Made by a program: the position numbers and the translations under genes. Shown in pieces: positions 40,781-49,553 of a stretch of 64,000 bases of DNA (position 1 is its first letter; each line of letters starts with the position of its first letter). This DNA comes from an uncultured Clostridia bacterium (GTDB lineage Bacteria > Bacillota > Clostridia > Oscillospirales > CAG-272): the NCBI GenBank assembly GCA_947588825.1, contig CANPZU010000010.1, positions 1 through 64,000 on the forward strand, written 5' to 3'. The notes beneath the pieces were generated by a model. It saw only the letters and a list, made by a program, of their open reading frames with translations, was not told the origin of the DNA and searched no databases.

Positions 40781-42325
40781 ATGTGGGATGGAAATAAAAT
40801 ACAAGATCTGGTAAAAAGGCGCGAAAAGGCGCATGCGGGCGGCGGAGCCGACAGAGTCGCAAAGCAGCATGAGAGCGGGAAAATGACCGCGAGAGAGCGC
40901 CTTGAGTTTCTTTTTGACGATCAAAAATTCACCGAAATAAACACTCTCGTTCAGTCTAAGGCAACCGATTTCGGAATGGATAAAAAGAAGCTACCCGGAG
41001 ACGGCGTTATCGTGGGATACGGATATATTCACGGCAGACTCGCATTTGCTTCCTCACAGGATTTCACGGTCAACGGCGGTTCTCTCGGTCAGGCGCATGC
41101 CGAAAAGATATGTCGGGCCATGGATATGGCAATGCAGATGAAGGCGCCTTTTATATCGCTCAACGACAGCGGAGGAGCGAGAATCGAGGAGGGTATCGAC
41201 GCTCTTTGCGGGTACGGCGATATATTTTACAGAAACACTATGGCATCCGGCGTTATACCGCAGATTTCGGTAATCCTCGGGCCGTGCGCGGGGGGCGCGT
41301 GTTACTCGCCCGCGATATGCGACTTCATTTTTATGACCGAGAAAAACAGCTATATGTTCATAACGGGTCCTGCCGTTGTTAAGACGGTCACCGGAGAGGA
41401 GATAACGACCGATGATTTGGGGAGCGCCGCCGTGCACTCTCAAAAAAGCGGCGTCGCGCATTTTGTTTATCCCGACGAACGGGAATGCCTGAACGGCGTC
41501 AGACGTCTGCTCAGCTATCTTCCTCAAAACAACGGCGAGGTTCCTCCCACCGTAAGGGCGCAAAGCTACGACGGTTCTTCAAAGCTTGAGGAAATAGTCC
41601 CTCAAAACACCAAAAAGGTGTACGACATGCACGAGGTCATAAATCAGATTGTCGATACCGGTTCGCTGCTTGAGGTACAGCCCGCGTTTGCAAAAAACAT
41701 CATCACCGCTTTTGCCCGTTTTGACGGTAAGCCCTGCGGCATTGTCGCAAACCAGCCCTCAAGTCTTGCCGGCTCGCTCGACTGCAACAGCTCAGACAAG
41801 GCGGCAAGGTTCATCCGCTTTTGCGATTGCTTTAATATTCCTCTTCTTTCGCTTGTGGACGTTCCCGCCTATATGCCCGGAAGCGCGCAAGAGCACAGCG
41901 GTATAATCAGGCACGGCGCAAAGCTGCTTTACGCTTTTTCCGAAGCTACGGTCGGAAAGGTCTGTCTTATTATGAGAAAGGCGTACGGCGGAGCGTACAT
42001 TGCAATGAACAGTAAAACGATCGGAGCCGACGTGGTATACGCGTGGCCTATAGCCGAGATAGCCGTCATGGGCGCGGAAGGAGCCGTCAATATAATCGGC
42101 AGAAAGGCGATTGCCGCCGCCGAGGACAAGGAAGCGCAGAGGGCGAAGCTTGTAAGCGAGTACAACGACAAGTTTATGACCCCATATATCGCCGCCGAGA
42201 ACGGATTTGTAGACGAAGTGATACTTCCGGGCGAAACAAGAGAAAAAATCATTTCCGCTTTTGCCATGCTCGAGAAAAAAGAGAAAAAAACGCCCTCTAA
42301 AAAGCACGGGAACATTCCTCTTTGA
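40781..42325 (+). CDS. Acyl-CoA carboxyltransferase subunit (MmdA/PccB-like)
   Basis: A 514-residue crotonase-fold carboxyltransferase, as in methylmalonyl-CoA decarboxylase alpha (MmdA) or propionyl-CoA carboxylase beta. Both halves are present. The N-half has GHIHGRL-like YIHGRLAFASSQDFTVNGGS and the oxyanion segment GPCAGGACYSP. The C-half has VDVPAYMPGSAQEHSGIIRHGAKLL (in parts) and KAYGGAYIAM. The C-terminus KKHGNIPL is the family's typical ending. The partners (biotin carrier, membrane decarboxylase beta/gamma, or biotin carboxylase) are not in the neighbourhood, so it works with subunits coded elsewhere or alone. Confidence 0.9.
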   Translation: MWDGNKIQDLVKRREKAHAGGGADRVAKQHESGKMTARERLEFLFDDQKFTEINTLVQSKATDFGMDKKKLPGDGVIVGYGYIHGRLAFASSQDFTVNGGSLGQAHAEKICRAMDMAMQMKAPFISLNDSGGARIEEGIDALCGYGDIFYRNTMASGVIPQISVILGPCAGGACYSPAICDFIFMTEKNSYMFITGPAVVKTVTGEEITTDDLGSAAVHSQKSGVAHFVYPDERECLNGVRRLLSYLPQNNGEVPPTVRAQSYDGSSKLEEIVPQNTKKVYDMHEVINQIVDTGSLLEVQPAFAKNIITAFARFDGKPCGIVANQPSSLAGSLDCNSSDKAARFIRFCDCFNIPLLSLVDVPAYMPGSAQEHSGIIRHGAKLLYAFSEATVGKVCLIMRKAYGGAYIAMNSKTIGADVVYAWPIAEIAVMGAEGAVNIIGRKAIAAAEDKEAQRAKLVSEYNDKFMTPYIAAENGFVDEVILPGETREKIISAFAMLEKKEKKTPSKKHGNIPL

Positions 42326-42374
42326 TTATATTATATAAATAATGCAATATTGCAAAAAAAATTATTGGTTTTTA

Positions 42375-42403
42375 TTGCAATATTGTATTTTTTATTATAT
42401 AAT
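42375..42403 (+). promoter_or_regulatory. Promoter of glmM-glmS
   Basis: TTGCAA (42375-42380), 17-base spacer, TATAAT (42398-42403). The leader to glmM would be about 180 bases. Confidence 0.6.
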
Positions 42404-42468
42404 ATATTTGTATGCCGTTTGAAATACCAGCAAAAGCAATGAAAAATGAAAATGCGATAGAGGCGTTT

Positions 42469-42516
42469 TATGCCGAATCGGCGCGCCCTTGCGGCGAGCG
42501 CCAAGGCCTCGGCATA
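42469..42516 (+). promoter_or_regulatory. Leader hairpin upstream of glmM
   Basis: TATGCCGA (42469-42476) pairs with TCGGCATA (42509-42516) around an inner CCTTG/CAAGG stem. There is no T-run after it, so it is not a classical terminator. It is within the predicted glmM leader and no known riboswitch class is recognised. Confidence 0.5.
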
Positions 42517-42588
42517 CAAAGCGGCCTGCGCAAGACGGCTTGATATTATGTTATATATATTATGATGATATAAAGGAGAAATATCGTA

Positions 42589-43920
42589 ATGGGCAAATAC
42601 TTCGGCACAGACGGATTTCGCGGAGAGGCAAACTGCAATCTGACCGCTTTGCACGCTTTTAAAATAGGAAGATACATGGGTTATCTGTTCGGAAAGGACA
42701 AAAAAGCGAGGGTCGTTATAGGCAAGGATACAAGGCGCAGCAGCTACATGCTCGAATACGCGCTTACGGCGGGGCTCACCTCATCGGGAGCGGACGTATA
42801 CCTTCTTCACGTGACCACCACTCCGTCTGTGGCATATGTCGTGAGGACCGAGGGCTTTGACTGCGGCGTCATGATCAGCGCAAGTCACAACCCCTTTTAC
42901 GACAACGGGATAAAGCTTATCGGATCCGAGGGCGAAAAAATAGGAGAGAATATTACCGACGAGATTGAAAAATATATAGACGGCCTTTTAGATGAGCCTC
43001 CTCTTGCCCAAAAGGAGAATATCGGAATAACATACGATTACGCCATCGGAAGAAACAGGTATATTGGTTTTCTCATATCGCTTGCGACAAGGTCGTACAA
43101 GGGCGTGCGAGTCGGATTGGACTGCGCGAACGGGAGCGCTTGGAGCATTGCAAAGTCGGTCTTTGACGCTCTCGGAGCGGTGACATACGTTATAAACAAC
43201 CGACCCGACGGCCTGAATATCAACAAAAACGCGGGCTCAACGCACATAGAGGAGCTTGCGCGTTTCGTAAAAGAAAACTCGCTGGATATAGGTTTTGCTT
43301 ACGACGGGGACGCTGACAGATGTCTGGCGGTTGACGACAAGGGCGATATAGTCACGGGAGATCATATACTGTACGTTTGCGCAAAGTACATGAAGGAGAT
43401 AAACTCTCTTGACAAGAACACGGTAGTGACCACAATAATGAGCAATCTCGGACTTTACAAGGCGCTTGACCGAGAGAATATAGCCTATGAAAAAACGGCG
43501 GTTGGCGACCGATTTGTATACGAATGTATGTGCGAGAACGGATATCGGCTGGGCGGAGAACAGTCGGGGCATATCATCTTTTCAAAATTTGCCACGACGG
43601 GAGACGGAATTCTTACCTCGATAAAGCTGATGGAGGTTATGCTCGAAATGAAAAAGCCGCTTTCCGAGCTTACAAGGGGCCTTGAAATATACCCTCAAAG
43701 CTTAATTAATGTCAAAACGGCGGACAAGGAAGCTTATCTTAGAAACCCTGAGGTCACCGAGGCCATCAAAAATATCGAAAGAGAGCTTGGAGAAAACGGG
43801 CGGCTGATAGTGCGTCCCAGCGGGACCGAGCCTGTTATTCGCGTCATGGCCGAGGCAAAAACAAAGCAAATGTGCGACGATGTAGTCGCCAAAGTGGCGT
43901 CGTTGATCGAAAACGCCTGA
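42589..43920 (+). CDS. glmM: Phosphoglucosamine mutase
   Basis: A 443-residue enzyme converting glucosamine 6-phosphate to glucosamine 1-phosphate for UDP-GlcNAc synthesis. The start MGKYFGTDGFRG is typical. The phosphoserine loop is MISASHNPFYDNGIK (Ser about 102), the metal loop AYDGDADRC, the sugar loop LGGEQSGH and the phosphate loop RPSGTEPVIRV. Complete, with AAAGGAG site. It is 44 bases from glmS, so the two steps from fructose 6-phosphate are co-transcribed. Confidence 0.96.
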   Translation: MGKYFGTDGFRGEANCNLTALHAFKIGRYMGYLFGKDKKARVVIGKDTRRSSYMLEYALTAGLTSSGADVYLLHVTTTPSVAYVVRTEGFDCGVMISASHNPFYDNGIKLIGSEGEKIGENITDEIEKYIDGLLDEPPLAQKENIGITYDYAIGRNRYIGFLISLATRSYKGVRVGLDCANGSAWSIAKSVFDALGAVTYVINNRPDGLNINKNAGSTHIEELARFVKENSLDIGFAYDGDADRCLAVDDKGDIVTGDHILYVCAKYMKEINSLDKNTVVTTIMSNLGLYKALDRENIAYEKTAVGDRFVYECMCENGYRLGGEQSGHIIFSKFATTGDGILTSIKLMEVMLEMKKPLSELTRGLEIYPQSLINVKTADKEAYLRNPEVTEAIKNIERELGENGRLIVRPSGTEPVIRVMAEAKTKQMCDDVVAKVASLIENA

Positions 43921-43964
43921 TATAAGGTATAACGGTATAAAAAACGGTATAAAGGAGAAAAAAT

Positions 43965-45800
43965 ATGTGCGGAATCACGGGTTATATAGGATGGGAACAG
44001 GCGGCTCCCATACTGCTTGAAGGACTGTCAAAGCTCGAATACAGGGGCTATGACAGCGCGGGAATCGCCGTTTACGGAAACGGGAAAATAAACATAGCGA
44101 AGGCAAAGGGGCGTTTGCAGGTACTTTCAAATCTTGTGAAGGCCGATTCCTCAATACAGGGCAGCTTGGGTATAGGGCATACCCGCTGGGCGACTCACGG
44201 AGAGCCGAGCGTTCCCAATTCACACCCTCATTACAACAAGGACAGGACCATAGCGGTGGTGCATAACGGGATAATCGAAAACTACCGTCCGCTTAAGGAA
44301 AGACTTTTAAGGCACGGATACACCTTTGAGTCCGAGACGGATACCGAGGTGGTGGCTCATCTGCTCGATTATTACCGCAAAAAATACAACACTTCCCCTG
44401 TTGAAACGATAACAAAGCTTATAACGCGAGTAGAGGGCTCCTACGCGCTTGGAATAATCTTCGCGGATCACCCGGACACTCTGTACGCCACAAGAAAGGA
44501 CAGTCCGCTTGCCGTCGGAATCGGAAACGGATGCAACTATATCGCCTCGGATGCTCCCGCCATTCTGAAAAGGACAAGAGACGTCATATACATCGATAAT
44601 CTCGAAGTGGCTGAAATAAAAGCCGACGCGGTGAATATATACAATCTTGACGGCGAGACGGTCGAAAAAGAGATTCAGCATATCGACTGGGATATCGAGG
44701 CCGCCGAGAAAAACGGCTTTGAGCATTTTATGCTCAAGGAGATATACGAGCAGCCGAGAGCTATTGCCGATACCGTTTCCCCGAGAATAAAAGAGGGAAA
44801 GATAGTACTTGACGAGCTCGGCATGAGCGAGGAGGAGATAAAGGACCTCTCGCGCATATACATTGTCGCCTGCGGCTCTGCGTATCACGTGGGCGTTTGC
44901 GGAAGATATGTTATTGAAAAGCTTGCAAGGATACCGGTGGAGGTGGATATCGCCTCGGAATTCAGATATAGAAACCCCATTTTTGAAAAGAATTCGGTGT
45001 GTATTATCATCAGTCAATCGGGGGAGACTGCCGATTCGCTTGCCGCTCTCAGAGAGGCGAAGAAAAACGGCGTAAAAACGATAGGAGTAGTAAACGTTTT
45101 GGGCAGTTCGATAGCAAGGGAGAGCGACAGCGTAGTTTATACTTGGGCGGGGCCCGAGATCGCGGTCGCCACGACCAAGGCGTACAGCACTCAGCTTTCC
45201 GTCATGTACCTTATCGCCGCATACTTTGCAAGAGTACGCGGCATGATAGACGGCGCGCGGGAGAGCGAGCTTGTAGAGGGTATACTCGCCCTGCCTGAGA
45301 AGATTTCGGCAATGCTTGGCGATAAGGAGATCGTCCAGCAGTACGCCTCCAAATGCTACAACAACAAGGACGTGTTCTTTATAGGGCGCGGACTTGACTA
45401 TGCGGCGGCCCTTGAGGGCTCTCTCAAGCTGAAGGAAATATCGTACATCCACTCCGAGACATACGCCGCGGGAGAGCTCAAGCACGGTACGATATCTCTT
45501 ATCGAGGACGGGACTCTCGTCATCACCTGCGCGACGCAGCCTGACCTTTACGACAAAATGACAAGCAACATGGTCGAGGTAAAATCAAGGGGAGCGGAAA
45601 TATTTGCAATAACGCACGAATCAAATAAGGCGCTTGTGAGCTCGGCGGACACATGTATAGTTATCCCCGAGACCGATCCGCTCTTTGCAGTGTCGCTTGA
45701 AGTGATACCGCTTCAGCTGCTTGCATATTACGTCTCGCTTGCAAAGGGACTCGACGTCGACAAGCCGAGAAACCTTGCAAAGTCGGTCACAGTGGAATAA
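43965..45800 (+). CDS. glmS: Glutamine--fructose-6-phosphate aminotransferase (isomerizing)
   Basis: A 611-residue amidotransferase giving glucosamine 6-phosphate. Cys2 (MCGITGYIG) is the glutaminase nucleophile, and GHTRWATHGEPS and two SIS domains (ACGSAYHVG; SQSGETADSLAAL) follow. The C-terminus LAKSVTVE is the invariant family end. The 44-base gap to glmM is too short for the glmS ribozyme seen in many Firmicutes, so feedback by that ribozyme is absent at this locus. Confidence 0.97.
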   Translation: MCGITGYIGWEQAAPILLEGLSKLEYRGYDSAGIAVYGNGKINIAKAKGRLQVLSNLVKADSSIQGSLGIGHTRWATHGEPSVPNSHPHYNKDRTIAVVHNGIIENYRPLKERLLRHGYTFESETDTEVVAHLLDYYRKKYNTSPVETITKLITRVEGSYALGIIFADHPDTLYATRKDSPLAVGIGNGCNYIASDAPAILKRTRDVIYIDNLEVAEIKADAVNIYNLDGETVEKEIQHIDWDIEAAEKNGFEHFMLKEIYEQPRAIADTVSPRIKEGKIVLDELGMSEEEIKDLSRIYIVACGSAYHVGVCGRYVIEKLARIPVEVDIASEFRYRNPIFEKNSVCIIISQSGETADSLAALREAKKNGVKTIGVVNVLGSSIARESDSVVYTWAGPEIAVATTKAYSTQLSVMYLIAAYFARVRGMIDGARESELVEGILALPEKISAMLGDKEIVQQYASKCYNNKDVFFIGRGLDYAAALEGSLKLKEISYIHSETYAAGELKHGTISLIEDGTLVITCATQPDLYDKMTSNMVEVKSRGAEIFAITHESNKALVSSADTCIVIPETDPLFAVSLEVIPLQLLAYYVSLAKGLDVDKPRNLAKSVTVE

Positions 45801-45846
45801 GCGAACAGGCAGGGGCGTTTTGAAGGAGTAAGGAGGGTAAAGAGCG

Positions 45847-46257
45847 TTGAATATCGTAAGTCTTATAGGATACCAGGTGAACGAGTACGTCTTTAAAAAC
45901 CGTATGCCTTCGGGCAGCAAGATATCTCTTGGGACAAAATACTCCTACAATGTGAAATTTGCAAAGGAAAATCGCTGCAAAGGAGAGCTGGTGTGCGAGG
46001 TGTGCGACAGGGAAAACCCGGACAGCTTCGCTCTCAAGCTTGTAATGTGCGCCTTTTTCACATATAAAGAGGACGCCGAAAAGGCGCGGGTGCACGTCGC
46101 GTCGTTTCAAGCCCTGTTTCCCTATGCAAGATCGTATGTCTCCATGGTAAGCGCGGCCGCGGGTATTACGCCGATAATGCTTCCCGAGGCGAACATTGAG
46201 TCGCAAAACATATACAGCTTTGAAAAGCCGGAGCCGCGCGACAATAACAATAAGTAA
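45847..46257 (+). CDS. SecB-like chaperone family protein
   Basis: A 136-residue protein of the SecB fold. The C-terminal half has FQALFPYARSYVSMVSAAAG and then ITPIMLPEANI, which line up with the SecB signature (LFPYAR..IS.LV..G.FP...LAP.N). The N-terminal half is two beta strands pairs (KYSYNVKF; GELVCEVC; ALKLVMCAFFTY), as in the SecB sheet. SecB binds unfolded proteins for export; SecB-like proteins also act in toxin-antitoxin-chaperone systems. No toxin gene is beside it. TTG 45847 start with GGAGGG nine bases upstream. It is 46 bases after glmS. Confidence 0.78.
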   Translation: MNIVSLIGYQVNEYVFKNRMPSGSKISLGTKYSYNVKFAKENRCKGELVCEVCDRENPDSFALKLVMCAFFTYKEDAEKARVHVASFQALFPYARSYVSMVSAAAGITPIMLPEANIESQNIYSFEKPEPRDNNNK

Positions 46258-46369
46258 AGCAAAAGTAAAACAAAAAAATATTTTAAAAATTTTATAAGCT
46301 TCAAAAGCTTCAAAAGCGCGTACAGGTGTTATTTGGGCATGCGCTTTTGCGGGAAAGGCGGTTACCGAC

Positions 46370-47284
46370 ATGAAATATACAGATATAGGCAAAGTGATGA
46401 GAGCCTCAAGGCTTGCTCTCGGGTGCATGAGGATATCGGGTAAGAGCGAGAAGGAGATTGACGAGCTTATCTTTACCGCTCTTGAGGAAGGAATAAATTA
46501 TTTTGACCACGCCGATATATACGGCGGCGGAAAATCTGAGGAGATATTCGGAGAATTTCTCAAGAGGCATCCCGAAACAAGGGACAAAATGTTCATTCAG
46601 ACAAAATGCGCGATACGCCCGGGGATGTACGATTTTTCAAAGGAACATATTCTGAACGCGGTCGATTCTTCTCTGAAAAGACTTAAGATTGACTGTGTGG
46701 ATACTCTTTTGCTCCACCGTCCCGACACGCTTATGGAGCCCGAGGAAGTGGCAAACAGCTTTGAAATTCTTGAAAAATCGGGCAAGGTAAAACATTTCGG
46801 CGTTTCAAATCACAACATGTGGCAGATAGAGCTTTTAAAAACCTGTGTAAAGCAGCCCCTCATTATAAACCAGCTGCAATTTTCCATACCCGAAGCGGGC
46901 ATGGTGACTTCGGGAATGAATGTCAATATGAAAAACAGCGAGTCGGTGATGCACGACGGCGGCATTCTTGAGTATTCAAGAATAAAAAACATGACTATCC
47001 AGGCGTGGTCGCCTTTCCAGTACGGCTTTTTCGGTGGGATATTCGTGGGCAGCGACAAATATCCGGCGCTTAACAAAAAACTTGACGAGCTTGCCGAAAA
47101 GTACGGTATCACTCCGAGCGCCGTCGCCGAAGCATGGATACTGCGCCATCCGGCGGGCATACAGGTGATTGCCGGTACCACAAATCCCTCACGCTTAAGG
47201 GAACTTAGTAAGGGCGCGGACATAGTTCTTGACCGAAGCGAGTGGTACGAAATCTACAGGGCCGCCGGACACTGTCTGCCCTGA
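46370..47284 (+). CDS. Aldo/keto reductase
   Basis: A 304-residue NADPH-dependent oxidoreductase TIM barrel, closest in pattern to YdhF-type family members. The catalytic set is visible: Asp and Tyr in FDHADIYGGG, Lys in IQTKCAI and His in LLLHRPD. WILRHPAGIQVIAGTTNPSRL is the coenzyme phosphate loop. Substrate unknown. GGAAAGG site 11 bases before ATG. It is followed by a terminator hairpin. Confidence 0.92.
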   Translation: MKYTDIGKVMRASRLALGCMRISGKSEKEIDELIFTALEEGINYFDHADIYGGGKSEEIFGEFLKRHPETRDKMFIQTKCAIRPGMYDFSKEHILNAVDSSLKRLKIDCVDTLLLHRPDTLMEPEEVANSFEILEKSGKVKHFGVSNHNMWQIELLKTCVKQPLIINQLQFSIPEAGMVTSGMNVNMKNSESVMHDGGILEYSRIKNMTIQAWSPFQYGFFGGIFVGSDKYPALNKKLDELAEKYGITPSAVAEAWILRHPAGIQVIAGTTNPSRLRELSKGADIVLDRSEWYEIYRAAGHCLP

Positions 47285-47328
47285 AGCTGACGCTCGGTTT
47301 TTAAAGGGAAAAAATCGGAATAAAAAAT

Positions 47329-47390
47329 AAAAGAGCCGTCATACCTGCTCTTTTCGCGCTTTCGGAAAGAGAGGGCATGGCGGTTCTTTT
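47329..47390. terminator. Bidirectional terminator between aldo/keto reductase and spoVM
   Basis: AAAAGAGCCGTCATACC (47329-47345) pairs, with few mismatches, with the arm 47374-47390, and an inner CTCTTT/AAAGAG stem is present. T-rich tracts follow on both strands, so it can serve the plus-strand reductase and the minus-strand rsgA-spoVM transcripts. Confidence 0.75.
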
Positions 47391-47412
47391 ACAATTTTTA
47401 TGTTATATATTT

Positions 47413-47490
47413 TCAGGATTTACTCATCCCGAAAACCTTTCTGAGTATGAAGCCGAGAAATCTCGGGGCCTTCACTGAAACGATTTTCAC
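47413..47490 (-). CDS. spoVM: Stage V sporulation protein M
   Basis: A 25-residue amphipathic peptide, too short for ordinary ORF cut-offs. It reads V(M)KIVSVKAPRFLGFILRK followed by VFGMSKS. It shares the SpoVM pattern of a K-x-P-K/R-F-L-G core with Pro9 at exactly the position essential in B. subtilis, then I-L/V-R and a final glycine plus charged tail. SpoVM sits on the curved forespore membrane and recruits SpoIVA for coat assembly. The start is GTG 47490 with GAAAGG 11 bases upstream. It lies 101 bases downstream of rsgA on the same strand; in B. subtilis spoVM is also near rsgA. It is strong evidence for endospore ancestry. Confidence 0.88.
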   Translation of the reverse strand: MKIVSVKAPRFLGFILRKVFGMSKS

Positions 47491-47591
47491 TGTGGTTACG
47501 ACCTTTCTTGATTATAGGTAAACTGTCCGTCAGGAAATCTGCTTATTCCCATTTTCAGTTTATGTCAAAAAGGTCAAAGGGTGACAGACTG

Positions 47592-48503
47592 TCATTGTTT
47601 TTTGGTCCAAGGATGCTTTTTATTTAATATCTCGCGAAGGGCTATATAGCTCTGATGGCGCGAGGGGGGAATTTCCCCTCTTTTGACCGCGTCGATGACG
47701 GCGCAGCCTTCCTCTTTTGTGTGAGTGCATTTGGTGTACTTGCAAGAGGTTATATACGGCTCAAGCTCTGCGAACGCTCCCGTAAGGTCGTCAAGTTCAA
47801 AAAAGTCGAATTTTTCAAAGTCGAGCAGGGTGAATCCCGGAGTATCCGCTATAAAGGCGCCGTTTTCCGTTTCAAACAGCTCGACGTTCCGAGTGGTATG
47901 CCGGCCCCTTCCCGTCTTTTCGCTTACCGACGCGGTAGCCCTTGCCGTATCTTTGAAAATCAGGTTCATAAGAGTGGACTTGCCGACTCCCGAGGCGCCT
48001 GCAAAGGCCGATATTTCCCCGCGGCAGCCGTTTTTGATATATTTGCCGAGTTCTCTCACGCCGATATTTTCCGCGCCGTCGGTTACAAACACCTTAAAAT
48101 TTGCCTTGTTGTAAATGCTTGCGATCTGAGCCGCCTTCTCGAGGTCAAGCGCGCATTTTGAGATTACTATCGCCGTTTTTATGCCGTTGTGCCTTGCAAT
48201 GGCGGAAAGCTTGTCGGCGGTAAACAGATCGGGGTCGGGACGCGCGGCGGGTATGACTATAAAAAGTCTGTCAAGATTTGCAAGACTGGGACGTATGAGC
48301 AGATTTTTTCTCTCCTTTATACCGCAAATAACATGACCGTCTTTGTCGCTTGAATCAAGTATCACTCTGTCGCCGACGGTGGGAGAGATATTTTCATGCC
48401 TGAATATGCCCTTTGCGCGGCAGGCTGTTTTTTGCCCGTCTTTGCAAAGCACATAATAAAGTCCGCCGCTTTCCTTGACTATCAGTCCTTCTGAATATTC
48501 CAT
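47592..48503 (-). CDS. rsgA: Small ribosomal subunit biogenesis GTPase RsgA
   Basis: A 303-residue circularly permuted GTPase that assists late 30S assembly. An N-terminal OB fold (residues 1-65) is followed by the permuted G motifs: SKCALD in the NKxD position before G1 GASGVGKSTL, then G2 TTRNVE and G3 DTPGF. The C-terminal zinc knuckle is CKYTKCTHTKEEGC. ATG 48503 is behind GGAGAG with a good promoter upstream. It is followed on the same strand by spoVM. Confidence 0.94.
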   Translation of the reverse strand: MEYSEGLIVKESGGLYYVLCKDGQKTACRAKGIFRHENISPTVGDRVILDSSDKDGHVICGIKERKNLLIRPSLANLDRLFIVIPAARPDPDLFTADKLSAIARHNGIKTAIVISKCALDLEKAAQIASIYNKANFKVFVTDGAENIGVRELGKYIKNGCRGEISAFAGASGVGKSTLMNLIFKDTARATASVSEKTGRGRHTTRNVELFETENGAFIADTPGFTLLDFEKFDFFELDDLTGAFAELEPYITSCKYTKCTHTKEEGCAVIDAVKRGEIPPSRHQSYIALREILNKKHPWTKKQ

Positions 48504-48532
48504 AAGCTCTCCGTTTATGACATTCTGTTTAC

Positions 48533-48561
48533 ATTATAGTATAAAAGATTTAAATCTTCAA
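48533..48561 (-). promoter_or_regulatory. Sigma-A promoter of rsgA
   Basis: On the minus strand: TTGAAG (48561-48556), 17-base spacer, TATAAT (48538-48533). Confidence 0.7.
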
Positions 48562-48580
48562 GTATTTTATCGCCGAGATA

Positions 48581-48609
48581 TTGCAAAAAATTCGCGGATG
48601 GTGTAAAAT
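48581..48609 (+). promoter_or_regulatory. Sigma-A promoter of the PHP gene run
   Basis: TTGCAA (48581-48586), 17-base spacer, TAAAAT (48604-48609), divergent from the rsgA promoter. Confidence 0.6.
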
Positions 48610-48659
48610 CTTATTTGAAGCATAGCTGATGTGTATTTGAATTTGAAAGGAAATTGTTT

Positions 48660-49322
48660 ATGAAAATAGATCTTCATGTCCATACGAGCGAAATATCCCT
48701 GTGCGGAAAGGTAAGAGGATGCGACGCGGTCAAAATGTACAAGGACGCGGGCTATGACGCCATAGTCATAACCAACCACTTTAACTCCGACGGCGTGTAC
48801 CATTTTTCCCATCAAGGCAGGCAGGATTATCTTGAGGCATATATCGAAGGGTACGAGCTTGCAAGGCGGGCGGGGTGTGAAATCGGGCTTACCGTGCTTT
48901 TAGGGTATGAACTGCGTTTTGACGGCAGCAACAACGACTATCTTGTGTACGGCATGCCTTACGACGTGGCGTCCGATTACAAGAGAATATTTGCCATGAA
49001 CCCGCGCGAATTCTCACAAATTGCAAATGAGCGGGGCTTTCTGTTCTATCAGGCGCACCCGTTCAGAAATTCGATGAATATAATAAAACCTTCGTATCTT
49101 TTCGGCATCGAGGTATACAACGGCAACCCAAGACATGACAGCAGAAACGATATAGCGCAGATGTGGGCGGATAAATTCTCCCTTCGCCAGATAAGCGGTT
49201 CCGATTTTCATCAGCCGGAGGATATTGCAATCGGCGGCATTCAAACCGAATGCGATGTAAGCACGTTGGACGACCTTATTAAGATACTAAAGGATGGCAG
49301 CTACACACTGATAAAAAATTGA
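48660..49322 (+). CDS. PHP domain metal-dependent phosphoesterase
   Basis: A 220-residue PHP-domain protein. The metal ligands are visible in order: DLHVHTS at the N-terminus, VITNHFNSDG, GYELRF, QAHPFRN and the final SGSDFHQPEDI. It probably hydrolyses a phosphate ester; the substrate (e.g. histidinol phosphate, nucleotide or ribonuclease-type) cannot be told. The start is ATG 48660 behind GAAAGGAAA. It heads a plus-strand run with the split methyltransferase, relQ-like and DUF308 genes. Confidence 0.87.
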   Translation: MKIDLHVHTSEISLCGKVRGCDAVKMYKDAGYDAIVITNHFNSDGVYHFSHQGRQDYLEAYIEGYELARRAGCEIGLTVLLGYELRFDGSNNDYLVYGMPYDVASDYKRIFAMNPREFSQIANERGFLFYQAHPFRNSMNIIKPSYLFGIEVYNGNPRHDSRNDIAQMWADKFSLRQISGSDFHQPEDIAIGGIQTECDVSTLDDLIKILKDGSYTLIKN

Positions 49323-49352
49323 CATCAGAAGGATCAGAAGGAAATCATTTTC

Positions 49353-49553
49353 ATGCAGGAGTATCGTGAGCTTTTTTGCGCCGTTATAGAGGAGAGCATT
49401 GATTCGATTAGAAAAATAGTGCTCAGCAAGGCGTTTGACAAATCGATAATAAGATGCGAGGCTCGGCCGGTGATGATCGGCGGGGAGAGACGGTTTATTA
49501 TCGAGACCTTTGACAGGGGCGGGAAGGCCGTTCAAAAAAAACATAAGCGATAA
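49353..49553 (+). pseudogene. N-terminal fragment of a methyltransferase gene split by a frameshift
   Basis: A 66-codon frame beginning MQEYRELFCAVIEES with CEARPVMIGGERRFIIE, which looks like the N-terminal domain of the same family as the downstream methyltransferase. It ends soon after an A8 run (49534-49541). If the run had seven A, the sequence would read KAVQKNISDKEL and continue directly into the downstream frame. So this is the 5' part of one gene, disrupted by one extra A (real mutation, assembly error, or a slippage site). Confidence 0.75.

Noticed and set aside
43920..43965. glmS ribozyme
   Set aside because: Only 44 bases separate glmM and glmS, which is too short for the ribozyme and its catalytic core.
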